Both the position numbers and the translations under genes were made by a program. This document shows positions 24,898 to 33,938 of a DNA stretch of 64,000 nt, piece after piece. This stretch comes from JAWXCM01 sp034408745. Its GTDB lineage: Bacteria > Acidobacteriota > Terriglobia > Bryobacterales > Bryobacteraceae. Each line of letters starts with the position of its first letter. The first letter of the stretch is position 1. The notes beneath the pieces were generated by a model, which had not been told where the DNA came from, did not search any database, and saw nothing but the letters and a program-made list of their open reading frames with translations. The stretch lies in NCBI GenBank assembly GCA_034408745.1, contig JAWXCM010000103.1, forward strand, positions 1-64,000, given 5' to 3'.

Positions 24898-27450
24898 CTA
24901 TTCGGTTCCCCACTTCAGGAGCGAGTTGCACGGGCGGGTAAGTGGGTTGTCGGAGTAGTTCGATCCCACACGGAGACCGTAGCCGATCATGCCGGTCCGG
25001 TGCGGAGTGAACTCGCGGCCGAACACCCAGGCGGATCCTGCCTGCTCGATCGGCGGCAGCGTAAGGACCTCGGCGTTCTCCAGTTGTCCGGTTGGGCCGA
25101 CACGCCCCACCACTGCCTCCACACGCACATCTTCCGGCTTCAGCCCGGCGAGATCGATAGTGGCGCGAAGGGGAATCGCCGAGCCGCTCAACACCGACGC
25201 CGTGGGCGCGGGTCCCAGATCCACGAACCGAACATTGTTCCAGACGCTTTGAATGTTCCAGTTCCAGCGGGAGCGTTCACGGGCCAGGTCGAAGTTGCTG
25301 GACCGGATCTCAGACCAGTGTTTGTGGGCGGGTTCGTACAGCTTCTCCAGATACTCGCCGACCATGCGCTGGCAGTTGAAGGAGGTGCTGATGTTCGTCA
25401 GGCACGTCTTCATTCGCTTCACCCATTCGTCCGGGACACCGTCATCGCCGCCGGAATAATACATGGGAACGATTTCGTTCTCCAGCATGGAGTAGAGCGC
25501 GCTTGCGTGATACTCGTCCTGATCCTCAGAGTAGGGGACGCGGTCGCCGATGGCCCAGCCGCCGGATTCTTCGTAGGCTTCATCGAACCAGCCGTCGAGG
25601 ATGCTGCAGTTCAGCACGCCGTTCATGCTGGCCTTCATCCCCGAGGTACCGCAGGCTTCTTCGCCGCGGCGCGGTGTATTCAGCCAGAGGTCGACACTCT
25701 GCACCATCTCGCGGGCCACTTCGATGCCGTAATCCTCAAGGAATACGATGCGACGGGCCAGTGCCGGGTCCTTCGACATCTGGTAGATCTCGCGGATGAA
25801 CGTCTTGCCCGGATGGTCCTTGGGGTGCGCCTTACCCGCGATGACGATCTGCACGGGCATATCGGGATTGGTGAGCAGCTTCTTCAGGCGTACCGGGTCG
25901 CGGAACAGCAGCGTGGCGCGTTTGTAAGTAGCAAAGCGGCGCGCGAAGCCGATGGTGAAGGCTCCCGCATCAAGGACTTCGCCAAGCCGGCGCACTTCCG
26001 TACTCGACGCCTTGCGCTCCTGCGCGAAGCGGACCATGCGCTCGCGGACGAAGGCAATGAGGCGGCGCTTGCGGCGCTTGTGGGCCTCCCACAACTCCTG
26101 ATCCGGGATGTCCCTGATCAGGTCCCAGGTGCGCGGATCGGGATAGCGCTCCCGCCAGTCGGGCTGCAGGTACTGGTCATAGAGCAGCGCGAAATCGCCG
26201 TTGAGGTAGCTGGGAAGATGGACGCCGTTGGTGACGGAGGTGATCGGAATTTCGCGCGTCGGCAGGTTGGGCCAGAGATCCTGCCACATTTCCTGCGACA
26301 CATCGCGGTGCAGCACGCTGACCGCGTTGCGCCAGGCGGCAGTACGGAAGGCGAGCAGCGCCATGGAGAACCGTTCGTTGTTATCGCCCGGAGACTTGCG
26401 GCCCAGCGACATGAGCTGATCGAAGCCGATGCCCGCGCTCTGGCAGTATTCGCTGAAGTACTCGTACATCAAACCGGTATCGAAGATGTCGATGCCGGCG
26501 GGCACGGAGGTGTGTGTGGTGAAGACGTTGTTGTGGCGGCTCGCCTCGAGCGATTCCTCGAAGGTGAGGCTGTTTTCCTGCATCAGCAGGCGGATGCGTT
26601 CCACAGCGAGGAAGGCCGAGTGGCCCTCGTTCATATGGAACACCGTGGGGGCGAGGCCGAGCGCCTTCAGCGCGCGCAGGCCGCCGATGCCGAGCACGAT
26701 TTCCTGACGCATGCGCGTGTGGATGTCGCCGCCGTACAGCGAGTCGGTAATGTCACGCTCGAAGTCGCGCTGGTTCTCGGGAATATTGGTATCGAGCAGG
26801 AACAGGCGGATGCGGCCGACGTGGATCACCCACACCTTCACGACTACAGGACCGGTGGGCAGCTTTACCGTGACTTTGAGTTCCGCGCCGCCGTCAGCCA
26901 GCACGGGCTCTACGGGAAGGGTGTAGAAGTCGTTGATGGGGTAGCGTTCCTGCTGCCAGCCATCGGGGTTGAGGTACTGATGCAGGTAGCCCTTCTGATA
27001 GAGAAGACCGACACCGACCAGCGGCAGGTCGGCATCGCTCGACGCCTTCATGTGGTCACCGGAGAGCAGGCCAAGACCTCCGGAGTAGATTGGCAGACAC
27101 TCTGTCAGGCCGTACTCCATGGAGAAGTAGGCGATGAGTCGGTCCGACTCCGCGGCTTCCGACATCTGAATATAGCTGTCGTAGCGTTCACAGGCGCGCC
27201 TGTACAGCGTAAGGATGCGAGGGTCTCCTGCCGCGTGTTCCAGCGCCGACTGGGAGATGCGGCCCAGCATCAAAACCGGATTGTTGCCGCATTCTTTCCA
27301 CAGGACTGGGTCGAACCTGCGAAACATAGTTCGCAGATTGTGATCCCACGTCCAGAGCAGGTTATGTGCAAGCTCCGACATGCGGGACAACTGCGGCGGC
27401 AACGCCGGGCGAACCAGGAATTCTTTGAGAGGTTTAATTTGAAAGGCCAT
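24898..27450 (-). CDS. glgP: Alpha-glucan (glycogen) phosphorylase, GT35
   Basis: This 850-residue cytoplasmic enzyme releases glucose-1-phosphate from alpha-1,4-glucans. It is of the type that starts with an N-terminal domain containing NLLWTWDHNLRTMF. Active-site regions include YFSMEYGLTECLPIYSGGLG, HMNEGHSAFLAVERI, TSVTNGVHLPS and GFARRFATYKRA, and the PLP lysine is in EEACGTSGMKASMNG. A C-terminal beta-rich extension (from about residue 740) is typical of this branch. The ATG at 27450 faces the divergent egtB gene. No other glycogen genes are nearby. A 902-codon frame on the opposite strand has no protein character and is judged a shadow. Confidence 0.95.
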   Translation of the reverse strand: MAFQIKPLKEFLVRPALPPQLSRMSELAHNLLWTWDHNLRTMFRRFDPVLWKECGNNPVLMLGRISQSALEHAAGDPRILTLYRRACERYDSYIQMSEAAESDRLIAYFSMEYGLTECLPIYSGGLGLLSGDHMKASSDADLPLVGVGLLYQKGYLHQYLNPDGWQQERYPINDFYTLPVEPVLADGGAELKVTVKLPTGPVVVKVWVIHVGRIRLFLLDTNIPENQRDFERDITDSLYGGDIHTRMRQEIVLGIGGLRALKALGLAPTVFHMNEGHSAFLAVERIRLLMQENSLTFEESLEASRHNNVFTTHTSVPAGIDIFDTGLMYEYFSEYCQSAGIGFDQLMSLGRKSPGDNNERFSMALLAFRTAAWRNAVSVLHRDVSQEMWQDLWPNLPTREIPITSVTNGVHLPSYLNGDFALLYDQYLQPDWRERYPDPRTWDLIRDIPDQELWEAHKRRKRRLIAFVRERMVRFAQERKASSTEVRRLGEVLDAGAFTIGFARRFATYKRATLLFRDPVRLKKLLTNPDMPVQIVIAGKAHPKDHPGKTFIREIYQMSKDPALARRIVFLEDYGIEVAREMVQSVDLWLNTPRRGEEACGTSGMKASMNGVLNCSILDGWFDEAYEESGGWAIGDRVPYSEDQDEYHASALYSMLENEIVPMYYSGGDDGVPDEWVKRMKTCLTNISTSFNCQRMVGEYLEKLYEPAHKHWSEIRSSNFDLARERSRWNWNIQSVWNNVRFVDLGPAPTASVLSGSAIPLRATIDLAGLKPEDVRVEAVVGRVGPTGQLENAEVLTLPPIEQAGSAWVFGREFTPHRTGMIGYGLRVGSNYSDNPLTRPCNSLLKWGTE

Positions 27451-27581
27451 GCGTCAAACGGATTCTGCGGAGATATGAACTCCCACTGTACCATCGGTAC
27501 GCTGGCGGTGGCTGGCGGACGCTTACAGTGAGATCCCTGAACAGGAAGTCCGCGGCGCCGCTTCGTGGCATCTTAGAAGGA

Positions 27582-28757
27582 ATGACGGTGTCAGGCAGCG
27601 ATCAGGCAGTACTGCATCGCGCAAGGACTGTGGTGGACAACGTGTTCGCACTTCTGCGCGGCGACAGCATTTATGAGCGTCCGATTTCGGAGCGCCACAG
27701 AACTATATTCTACGTGGGACACGTGGAGGCTTTCGATCAGAATCTACTGCGGGAAACCGGGAGGCTGCCGGAGTTCAACCCGGCCCTCGACCGGCTTTTC
27801 GCCTTTGGCATCGACCCCGATTCCAGTTCACTGCCCAGCGACGCGCCGTCGGACTGGCCGGATCGTGGCGCGGTCGGCGACTACTGTGCGCAGGTTCGGG
27901 AGAATGTGGACGCCTGCTGGAATCAGGCTCCCGAGCAGCTCCGGTGCGTCGCACTGGAGCACCGTCTGATGCATGCCGAAACGCTCGCTTACATGCTTCA
28001 CAACTTCCCCCACGACCGGCTGGTGCGTCCGGGTGCGGCGGAGAGTTCGGAATCGAACGGGCCGGTTCGGCGCAGTGGTGTGGGCCTGGAAGTTCCCCTC
28101 GGAGTGGCGACGCTGGGCCGGCATTGCAACGAAGGGTTCGGGTGGGACAACGAGTTTCCGCGCACCGATGTGGAGGTCGACCGCTTCGTCATCGAGCAAC
28201 GCAAAGTCAGCAACGGAGAGTATCTTGACTTTGTGCGCGCCGGCGGATCGACGCCGCACTTCTGGGTGGAGCGCGGTGGCACGTGGTTTCTGAGGCGCAT
28301 GTTCGATGAGATTCCCCTGCCGCTCGACTGGCCGGCGTGGGTGACGCACAATCAGGCTGCGTCCTATGCCGGATGGCGTGGGGGGCGGTTGCCGTCCGAG
28401 GCCGAATGGCACCGCGCGTCCGAAGGCGCCGACTTTGCGGCGGGCAACTTCGATGCACGCCGCTTCGATCCCGAGCCTGTGGATGCGAACCGGACATCGG
28501 TGAGCCGGTGGGGCGTTGAGGATCTGTGCGGCAATGGCTGGGAGTGGACGTCGTCCCCCTTTCGTCCTTTCCCGGGATTCGAACCGTTTTCGTTTTACCC
28601 TGGTTACTCGGCCAACTTCTTCGATGAGGAACACTTTGTGTTAAAAGGCGCTTCACCCCGTACCGACGCTGTGTTCACGCGCCATTCCTTCCGCAACTGG
28701 TTCCGGAGGGACTACCCTTATGTGTTCGCGGGTTTTCGATGCATACACAAGTCGTAA
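27582..28757 (+). CDS. egtB: Ergothioneine biosynthesis sulfoxide synthase EgtB-like
   Basis: EgtB is a non-haem iron enzyme that joins cysteine or gamma-glutamylcysteine to hercynine and oxidises the product to the sulfoxide. The N-terminal DinB-like domain shows the iron triad: H47 (YVGHVEAF) and H127/H131 in the HRLMHAE (HxxxHxE) motif. The C-terminal domain is of the formylglycine-generating/C-type-lectin fold, with GFGWDNEFP, RLPSEAEWHRA, GNGWEWTSSPF and the terminal YVFAGFRC. The start is uncertain: ATG 27582 gives a normal N-terminus, while GTG 27528 adds 18 residues. It overlaps egtD by 19 bases. No egtA, egtC or egtE was seen, so the thiol donor and the lyase are unknown. Confidence 0.92.
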   Translation: MTVSGSDQAVLHRARTVVDNVFALLRGDSIYERPISERHRTIFYVGHVEAFDQNLLRETGRLPEFNPALDRLFAFGIDPDSSSLPSDAPSDWPDRGAVGDYCAQVRENVDACWNQAPEQLRCVALEHRLMHAETLAYMLHNFPHDRLVRPGAAESSESNGPVRRSGVGLEVPLGVATLGRHCNEGFGWDNEFPRTDVEVDRFVIEQRKVSNGEYLDFVRAGGSTPHFWVERGGTWFLRRMFDEIPLPLDWPAWVTHNQAASYAGWRGGRLPSEAEWHRASEGADFAAGNFDARRFDPEPVDANRTSVSRWGVEDLCGNGWEWTSSPFRPFPGFEPFSFYPGYSANFFDEEHFVLKGASPRTDAVFTRHSFRNWFRRDYPYVFAGFRCIHKS

Positions 28758-29674
28758 CGGAGTTTGGGGAGCAGGTTCGGCTCGGTTTGACGCGGTCCGG
28801 TCAGAAGACGCTGCCGACGAAGTATCTGTATGACGACGTGGGCAGCGCGTTGTTCGACGCGATCACCGCGCTGGAGGAATACGGGCTGACGCGCGCGGAT
28901 CTGCGGCTGCTTCGACGCCATGCGCGGGATATCGCGGGCCTGTCGAACGGCACCACGCAGATCGCCGAGCTGGGAAGTGGAAACGGATCGAAGACGCGGG
29001 CTCTGCTGGAGGCTTTTCCGCAGGGCGTGAAGTACCGGCCTGTCGACCTGTCTCGCGCCGCTCTGGAGGCGTGCCGCAAGGAACTGGCGGCCTGGCCCGT
29101 GGAGCCCGTGGAGGCTGACTTCCTGCACGGACTGGAGCACGTAGCGTCGACTCGTCAGAGTGGGTCGATGCTGGTGCTCTTTCTGGGAAGCAACATCGGG
29201 AACTTTGAGCGCGATGCGATCCCCGGGTTCCTGCATGAGATTCGAACGCGGCTGCGAGTCGGCGACGGAATGCTGCTGGGCGCGGATTTGCTGAAGCCCG
29301 TACGACAGCTGGTAGAGGCGTATGACGATCCGGCCGGTGTGACGGCTGCGTTCAACCGAAATCTGCTGGCGCGCGTCAACCGACAAATGGGTGCGAATTT
29401 TGAGCTTCGCCGCTACGGTCACGAGGCGCGCTGGAATGAATCGAAGCGGCGGATCGAAATGCATCTGTGTGCGCGAACTGAGCAGCGCGTCCGTCTGGAG
29501 GAGCTCGGCCTTGAGGTCTTGATCCGTGCCGGGGAGACGATTCATACTGAGTCGTCCCACAAGTTCGAAATCGACGAGCTCCGCGGATTTTCGCAACTTG
29601 CCGGATTCTCCGTCATCGAAACATGGCAAGACGCGGAGTGGCCGTTCGCGGAGATGTTGCTAAGGGCAGTGTAA
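28739..29674 (+). CDS. egtD: L-histidine N(alpha)-methyltransferase EgtD
   Basis: EgtD trimethylates histidine to hercynine using three S-adenosylmethionine molecules, the first step to ergothioneine. The 311-residue protein has the family N-terminus (LPTKYLYDDVGSALFDAI), the SAM site AELGSGNGSKTRALL, the FLGSNIGNF segment and the C-terminal HTESSHKF motif followed by an aromatic-rich end. The gene overlaps egtB, so hercynine formation and sulfur insertion are translationally linked. The zinc-finger gene follows after 12 bases with its own strong ribosome binding site. Confidence 0.95.
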   Translation: MHTQVVTEFGEQVRLGLTRSGQKTLPTKYLYDDVGSALFDAITALEEYGLTRADLRLLRRHARDIAGLSNGTTQIAELGSGNGSKTRALLEAFPQGVKYRPVDLSRAALEACRKELAAWPVEPVEADFLHGLEHVASTRQSGSMLVLFLGSNIGNFERDAIPGFLHEIRTRLRVGDGMLLGADLLKPVRQLVEAYDDPAGVTAAFNRNLLARVNRQMGANFELRRYGHEARWNESKRRIEMHLCARTEQRVRLEELGLEVLIRAGETIHTESSHKFEIDELRGFSQLAGFSVIETWQDAEWPFAEMLLRAV

Positions 29675-29686
29675 GGAGAAAAACAA

Positions 29687-29950
29687 ATGAAGCAATGTAC
29701 GCATCTGGATCAGATCCAGGACGTGAAGCCTTCCGTCAGTGGCTGCGAGGACTGCATGAAGATCGGCGCCCGCTGGCTTCACCTCCGCCTGTGTCTGACG
29801 TGCGGCCACATGGGCTGTTGCGATTCCTCGCCCAATAAACACGCCACGCAGCATTTTCACGATACGGGGCATCCGCTGATCGCGTCGGCCGAACCGGGTG
29901 AGAACTGGGCCTGGTGCAGCATCGACAAAGTGTATCTGGAGCCCTCTTGA
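29687..29950 (+). CDS. UBP-type zinc-finger protein
   Basis: This 87-residue protein is almost entirely a UBP-type zinc finger, the fold that binds the ubiquitin C-terminus in eukaryotic deubiquitinases and HDAC6. Expected ligands are present: C4, C20 and C23 (CEDC), C36 and C39 (CLTC), C44, and histidines in KHATQHFHDTGH. There is no ubiquitin system in the window, so the bacterial ligand is unknown; a C-terminal peptide or a nucleotide are possibilities. It has an AAGGAG site 5-10 bases before the ATG. Its stop overlaps the TTG start of the next gene (TTGA), which points to coupled translation with the fused oxidoreductase. Confidence 0.88.
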   Translation: MKQCTHLDQIQDVKPSVSGCEDCMKIGARWLHLRLCLTCGHMGCCDSSPNKHATQHFHDTGHPLIASAEPGENWAWCSIDKVYLEPS

Positions 29951-31626
29951 TCCGGCCCGTTCTGTTGACGGTGGATGACGATCCGCAAGTGCTGCGCGCG
30001 ATTGAACGCGATCTGCGCCGGCAGTATGCGGAGCACTACCGTGTGATCCGGGCCCAGTCGGGGGCCGAAGGGCTCGATGTACTGAAGCAACTGCAGCTGC
30101 GAAACGAACCCGTGGCGCTGATGCTGGTGGATCAACGCATGCCGGAGATGACGGGCGTCGAGTTTCTCCGCAAGGCGATGCCGCTGTTTCCTCAGGCACG
30201 GCGCGCGCTGTTGACGGCGTATGCGGACACGGAAGCCGCTATCCACGCGATCAACGAAGTTCACGTCAACAACTATTTGCTGAAGCCGTGGGATCCACCT
30301 GAGGAGCGGTTGTATCCCGTCATCACGGATTTGCTGGAAGACTGGCTGAGCGAGTTTCGTCCGCCATTCACCGGGGTTCGCGTTCTGGGTACGCGATGGT
30401 CGCCACATTCGCACAGCACGCGAGATTTCCTGTCGCGCAACCGGATTCCGTTCCAGTGGCTCGACATCGAAAAATGGGACTCGGACGAAGAGGTTCGGCG
30501 CGTGGCGGAAGCCGCGGGTGTCGAGCGTGCGTGCGATCTGCCCGTGGTGATTTTCGAAGACGGTTCCGTGCTGGTGCGCCCTGAGCCTGTGCAGATCGCG
30601 ACAAAGCTGGGGCTCGGCACGAAGCCTGCCGCCGACTTCTACGATCTGCTGATTGTGGGTGGCGGCCCCGGCGGTCTGGCAGCGGCCGTGTATGGCGCGT
30701 CGGAGGGTCTGAAGACCGTAATGGTGGAGCGTGAAGCTCCGGGCGGGCAGGCGGGACAGAGCTCGCGCATCGAGAACTATCTCGGGTTTCCGGAAGGGCT
30801 CAGTGGAAGTCAGCTGGCCGACCGCGCGGTGAAGCAGGCGCGGCGTTTTGGCGTCGAAATCATTACGCCGCAGGAAGCGAAGAGTCTGCGCGTCGACAAT
30901 CAGTATCGCGTTGTGCAACTGCTGGACGGCGTGGAGATCGCGTGTCATGCTCTGCTGATCGCGACGGGTGTGCAGTACAAACATCTGGATGTGCCCGGCA
31001 TGGCCCGGCTGCAGGGTGCGGGCATCTACTATGGCGCTGCGATCACAGAAGCGCTGGCGTGCAAGGATGAGACGGTGTTTGTGGTCGGCGGAGCAAACTC
31101 GGCAGGGCAGGCCGCGATGCATTTCGCAAAGTACGCGCGGGAAGTTGTCATGCTGGTGCGCGGCGAAGGACTGTCGGCGACGATGTCCGATTATCTGATT
31201 CGTCAGATCGAGTCGACTCCGAACATTCGCGTGGAAACGCATTCGCAGGTGTTGGAGGTGTTCGGCACGGATCACCTGGAAGAGATCGCGATTGCGTGCG
31301 GTCACTCGGGAACCGTGGATCGGGTTGCGGCGAGGTCGCTGTTCATCTTCATTGGAGCTGAGCCTCGCACGGACTGGCTGGACGGCTCAGTGGAGCGCGA
31401 CGTCCGCGGGTTTGTGCCGACAGGCCGGGATTTGATTCGCGACGGCAAACGGCCTAAGGGCTGGACTGCGGACCGTGATCCGTACCTGCTGGAAACAAGT
31501 GTTCCGGGCGTGTTTGCGGTTGGCGACGTACGGTCGGGGTCAGTGAAGCGCGTGGCCACTTCGGTTGGCGAAGGGTCGATGGCAGTGCAGTTTGTGCATC
31601 AGTATCTCGCGAGTCTCGGACGGTAG
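29947..31626 (+). CDS. Receiver / glutaredoxin-like / thioredoxin-reductase-like fusion lacking redox cysteines
   Basis: This 559-residue protein has three parts. Residues 1-130 are a response-regulator receiver: acidic pocket D10-D12, phospho-acceptor D62 (VDQRMPEM) and K113 (LLKPWD). Residues 144-222 look like a thioredoxin/glutaredoxin fold with cis-proline P199, but WSPHSHST stands where a CxxC would be. Residues 230-559 are an FAD/NAD(P)H pyridine-nucleotide-disulfide-type oxidoreductase (VGGGPGGLAAA; GGQAGQSSRIENYLGFP; VVGGANSAGQ; GVFAVGDVRSG). Aligned with thioredoxin reductase by spacing to VVGG, the CATC active site is AAIT, so it cannot do dithiol reduction in the usual way. The TTG start at 29947 overlaps the upstream stop. 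The kinase downstream, one base away, is the obvious phosphodonor. Confidence 0.9.
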   Translation: MIRPVLLTVDDDPQVLRAIERDLRRQYAEHYRVIRAQSGAEGLDVLKQLQLRNEPVALMLVDQRMPEMTGVEFLRKAMPLFPQARRALLTAYADTEAAIHAINEVHVNNYLLKPWDPPEERLYPVITDLLEDWLSEFRPPFTGVRVLGTRWSPHSHSTRDFLSRNRIPFQWLDIEKWDSDEEVRRVAEAAGVERACDLPVVIFEDGSVLVRPEPVQIATKLGLGTKPAADFYDLLIVGGGPGGLAAAVYGASEGLKTVMVEREAPGGQAGQSSRIENYLGFPEGLSGSQLADRAVKQARRFGVEIITPQEAKSLRVDNQYRVVQLLDGVEIACHALLIATGVQYKHLDVPGMARLQGAGIYYGAAITEALACKDETVFVVGGANSAGQAAMHFAKYAREVVMLVRGEGLSATMSDYLIRQIESTPNIRVETHSQVLEVFGTDHLEEIAIACGHSGTVDRVAARSLFIFIGAEPRTDWLDGSVERDVRGFVPTGRDLIRDGKRPKGWTADRDPYLLETSVPGVFAVGDVRSGSVKRVATSVGEGSMAVQFVHQYLASLGR

Positions 31627-31627
31627 T

Positions 31628-33019
31628 ATGCCAGTAACCTTTGAAGATCTGCGGCGTGCTCCGTTGCTGGTAGATCTCGCCGACGAAGAACTGCAGTGGC
31701 TCATCGATAACGGCGAGGAACGCCTCTTTGAGGCGGGCGCGATCACGGTGGAGGAAGCCTCCCGTGCCGACCGCATGTACATCCTGCTGGAAGGCGAGAT
31801 CGAGGGTCGCATTGACGGCCGTCTCGCGTTCCAGGCGCACGCCGGCGACATTACCGGAAAACTCCCGCATTCGAGGATGGTGTCGTATCCCGTCGGTGTG
31901 CGTGCGGTCAGCAACGTGCGGCTGCTTCAGATCGACGAAGCGAATTTTGGGGCGATGCTGGAGCGCATTCCGAGGCTGGAAATCCGGCTCATCCGCCTGA
32001 TGGCGGACCGCATCCGCGAGTTCACTTCATCAGAAGTGCAGCAGAGCAAGCTGGCCGCGCTGGGCAAGCTTGCCGCAGGGCTCGCACATGAGCTGAATAA
32101 CCCGGCTGCCGCGGCGGGGCGCGCTGCGTCGAACCTTCGCGAGAATCTCGGCTCCATGCGCGACCTCGACTGTCGGATCGCGTCGTCGGACCTCACCTCC
32201 CAGCAGCGCTCTGCCCTTGTTACGGCGGAAGGCAAGGCAATTGAACACGCACGAAGCTGCACTCCCATCGACGCGCTGTCACGGAGTGACCGCGAGGATG
32301 AGCTTGGCGTCATGCTGCAGAAAGCGGGGATCGCCGAAGCATGGGATCTGGCACCGCAGTTGGTGGATGCGGGGTTCGACCGCGAGTCCCTGAAAGGCTT
32401 CGCCGAGCAAACAGGCCCTGTGTTTCGGGAAGCGCTCGCGCGCACGGCGCTGTTGATCGCTACAGATCGCCTGGCCGATGAGATTCAGGAAAGCATGGGC
32501 CGTATCTCCGATCTGGTGAAGTCGATCAAAGAGTATTCCTACATGGACACCGCGGCGGAACGCGACGTGGATGTGCACAAAGACATTGAGAACACGCTTC
32601 GCATACTGAACAGCAAAATCAACAAATCTGGTGTTACGGTGGAGCGCGACTACGATCGCGGTCTGCCCACCATTCGCGCCAACGGCAGTGAGTTGAACCA
32701 GGTGTGGACCAACCTGATCGACAATGCCATTGATGCGATGGCGGAGATGAAAACGGGCGAGAAGGTGCTGCGCATTCGCACGGAACGCAGGCTGGAGCGC
32801 ATCGTGGTGGAGGTGCTCGACACAGGGCCGGGCGTGCCCGAGGAACTGCGCCAGCGGATCTTTGAGCCGTTCTTCACGACGAAGAAGCAGGGGCAGGGAA
32901 CGGGCCTCGGCCTTGATGTGGTGCAGCGCATTGTGCGGCGGCATCACGGCGATCTGCGAATGGAATCGAGACCGTGGCGCACCTGCTTTCAGGTTTATTT
33001 GCCGATTCTGCGGAAGTAG
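31628..33019 (+). CDS. Cyclic-nucleotide-binding-domain histidine kinase
   Basis: This 463-residue cytoplasmic kinase has an N-terminal cyclic-nucleotide-binding-type beta-roll (about residues 1-130; ILLEGEIEGRI), a dimerisation domain with H154 in GLAHELNNPAAAA, a long helical insert (about 165-300) and a HATPase domain with N-box NLIDNAIDAM, G1 box DTGPGVPEE and GTGLGL. It has no membrane segment. Whether the roll binds cAMP or another ligand cannot be told, because the usual phosphate-binding cassette is not obvious. It starts one base after the fused oxidoreductase stop, whose receiver domain is probably its target. Its 3' end overlaps ribF on the opposite strand by 25 bases. Confidence 0.88.
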   Translation: MPVTFEDLRRAPLLVDLADEELQWLIDNGEERLFEAGAITVEEASRADRMYILLEGEIEGRIDGRLAFQAHAGDITGKLPHSRMVSYPVGVRAVSNVRLLQIDEANFGAMLERIPRLEIRLIRLMADRIREFTSSEVQQSKLAALGKLAAGLAHELNNPAAAAGRAASNLRENLGSMRDLDCRIASSDLTSQQRSALVTAEGKAIEHARSCTPIDALSRSDREDELGVMLQKAGIAEAWDLAPQLVDAGFDRESLKGFAEQTGPVFREALARTALLIATDRLADEIQESMGRISDLVKSIKEYSYMDTAAERDVDVHKDIENTLRILNSKINKSGVTVERDYDRGLPTIRANGSELNQVWTNLIDNAIDAMAEMKTGEKVLRIRTERRLERIVVEVLDTGPGVPEELRQRIFEPFFTTKKQGQGTGLGLDVVQRIVRRHHGDLRMESRPWRTCFQVYLPILRK

Positions 33020-33936
33020 GTCTGCGCGCGTCCCACGTCACGGAGGATCTGGCCCTTCAACGCTTCCGGGCTCTCGAACTTACGCTCATCGCGCACGCGG
33101 CGGAGTAAGTCGACGCGTATGTGCGTGGGCGAGTCGCCGTCGAGCTTTGCCAGAAGGAAGGTCTCAATGGTCTGGGCGCCACCGTCGAATGTCGGGCGAG
33201 TGCCGATGTTCGTGATTGACGGCCACTGCCGGGCCGTGCGGTCGAGGTCGTGCGTGCGCGTGATGTAGACGCCGCGCGCGGGCAGGACCTCCGCGGCGGT
33301 CTCAAGGTTCAGCGTCGGCACGGTCTGTCGAGAACCGATGCCGAAGCCGCTGACCACTTGTCCATCAAGCGCATACGAACGGCCGAGCAGACGGCATGCT
33401 TTCGACACGTCACCGACAGTGACCAACTCGCGGACAGCGGTGCTGGATGCGACTCGTCCTCGCACGATGTAGCTCGGAACGATCTCGACATGAAATCCGT
33501 GCTGTTCGCCGAGCTTCCGCAGCAGTGTGGTCTCGCCTGCCTGCTTCGCTCCGAAGCGGAAGTTTTCGCCTACCAGGACGGCCTTTGCGCGGATGCGCTC
33601 CACCACTACGCGTCGAATGAACTGTTCGGGACTGAGCTGAGAGAAGGTGCGGTCAAACGGCAGCACGAAGACTTGCTGAATGCCCTGTTGCCCGATCAGC
33701 GCAATGCGCTCGTCTATCGTGGTGAGCAGTTTCGGGGCTCGCCGCGGCGCGACAACGTGGGTCGGGTGCGGGTCAAACGTGAGCACCGACGGGACCAGGC
33801 CGAGCGCTGCGCAGATTTCCAGGTTTCGCTGGAACAACTGCCTGTGGCCTTCGTGCACGCCGTCGAAGTTGCCGATGCTGACCGCGCAACCCTGGGCGCC
33901 TGGAGGCACCGATTCGAGCGAGCGGAAGACTCGCAT
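32995..33936 (-). CDS. ribF: Bifunctional riboflavin kinase / FAD synthetase
   Basis: RibF turns riboflavin into FMN and then FAD. The 313-residue product has the N-terminal nucleotidyltransferase domain (SIGNFDGVHEGHRQLF, with the GxHxGH-type motif, and FDPHPTHVV) and the C-terminal kinase domain (GFGIGSRQTVPTLNLE, TNIGTRPTFDG, and the IRVDLLRRVRDERKF segment). No FMN riboswitch is nearby. It is the last gene of a leftward set with the PhnP-like hydrolase and DUF1844 gene. The adjacency to an FAD-dependent fusion protein on the other strand is noted but may be chance. Confidence 0.95.
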   Translation of the reverse strand: MRVFRSLESVPPGAQGCAVSIGNFDGVHEGHRQLFQRNLEICAALGLVPSVLTFDPHPTHVVAPRRAPKLLTTIDERIALIGQQGIQQVFVLPFDRTFSQLSPEQFIRRVVVERIRAKAVLVGENFRFGAKQAGETTLLRKLGEQHGFHVEIVPSYIVRGRVASSTAVRELVTVGDVSKACRLLGRSYALDGQVVSGFGIGSRQTVPTLNLETAAEVLPARGVYITRTHDLDRTARQWPSITNIGTRPTFDGGAQTIETFLLAKLDGDSPTHIRVDLLRRVRDERKFESPEALKGQILRDVGRAQTYFRRIGK

Positions 33937-33938
33937 GA

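Noticed and set aside
24823..27531. A 902-codon open frame on the + strand opposite glgP
   Set aside because: It is the mirror frame of a highly GC-biased gene. The translation lacks any family pattern and glgP on the - strand is unmistakable.
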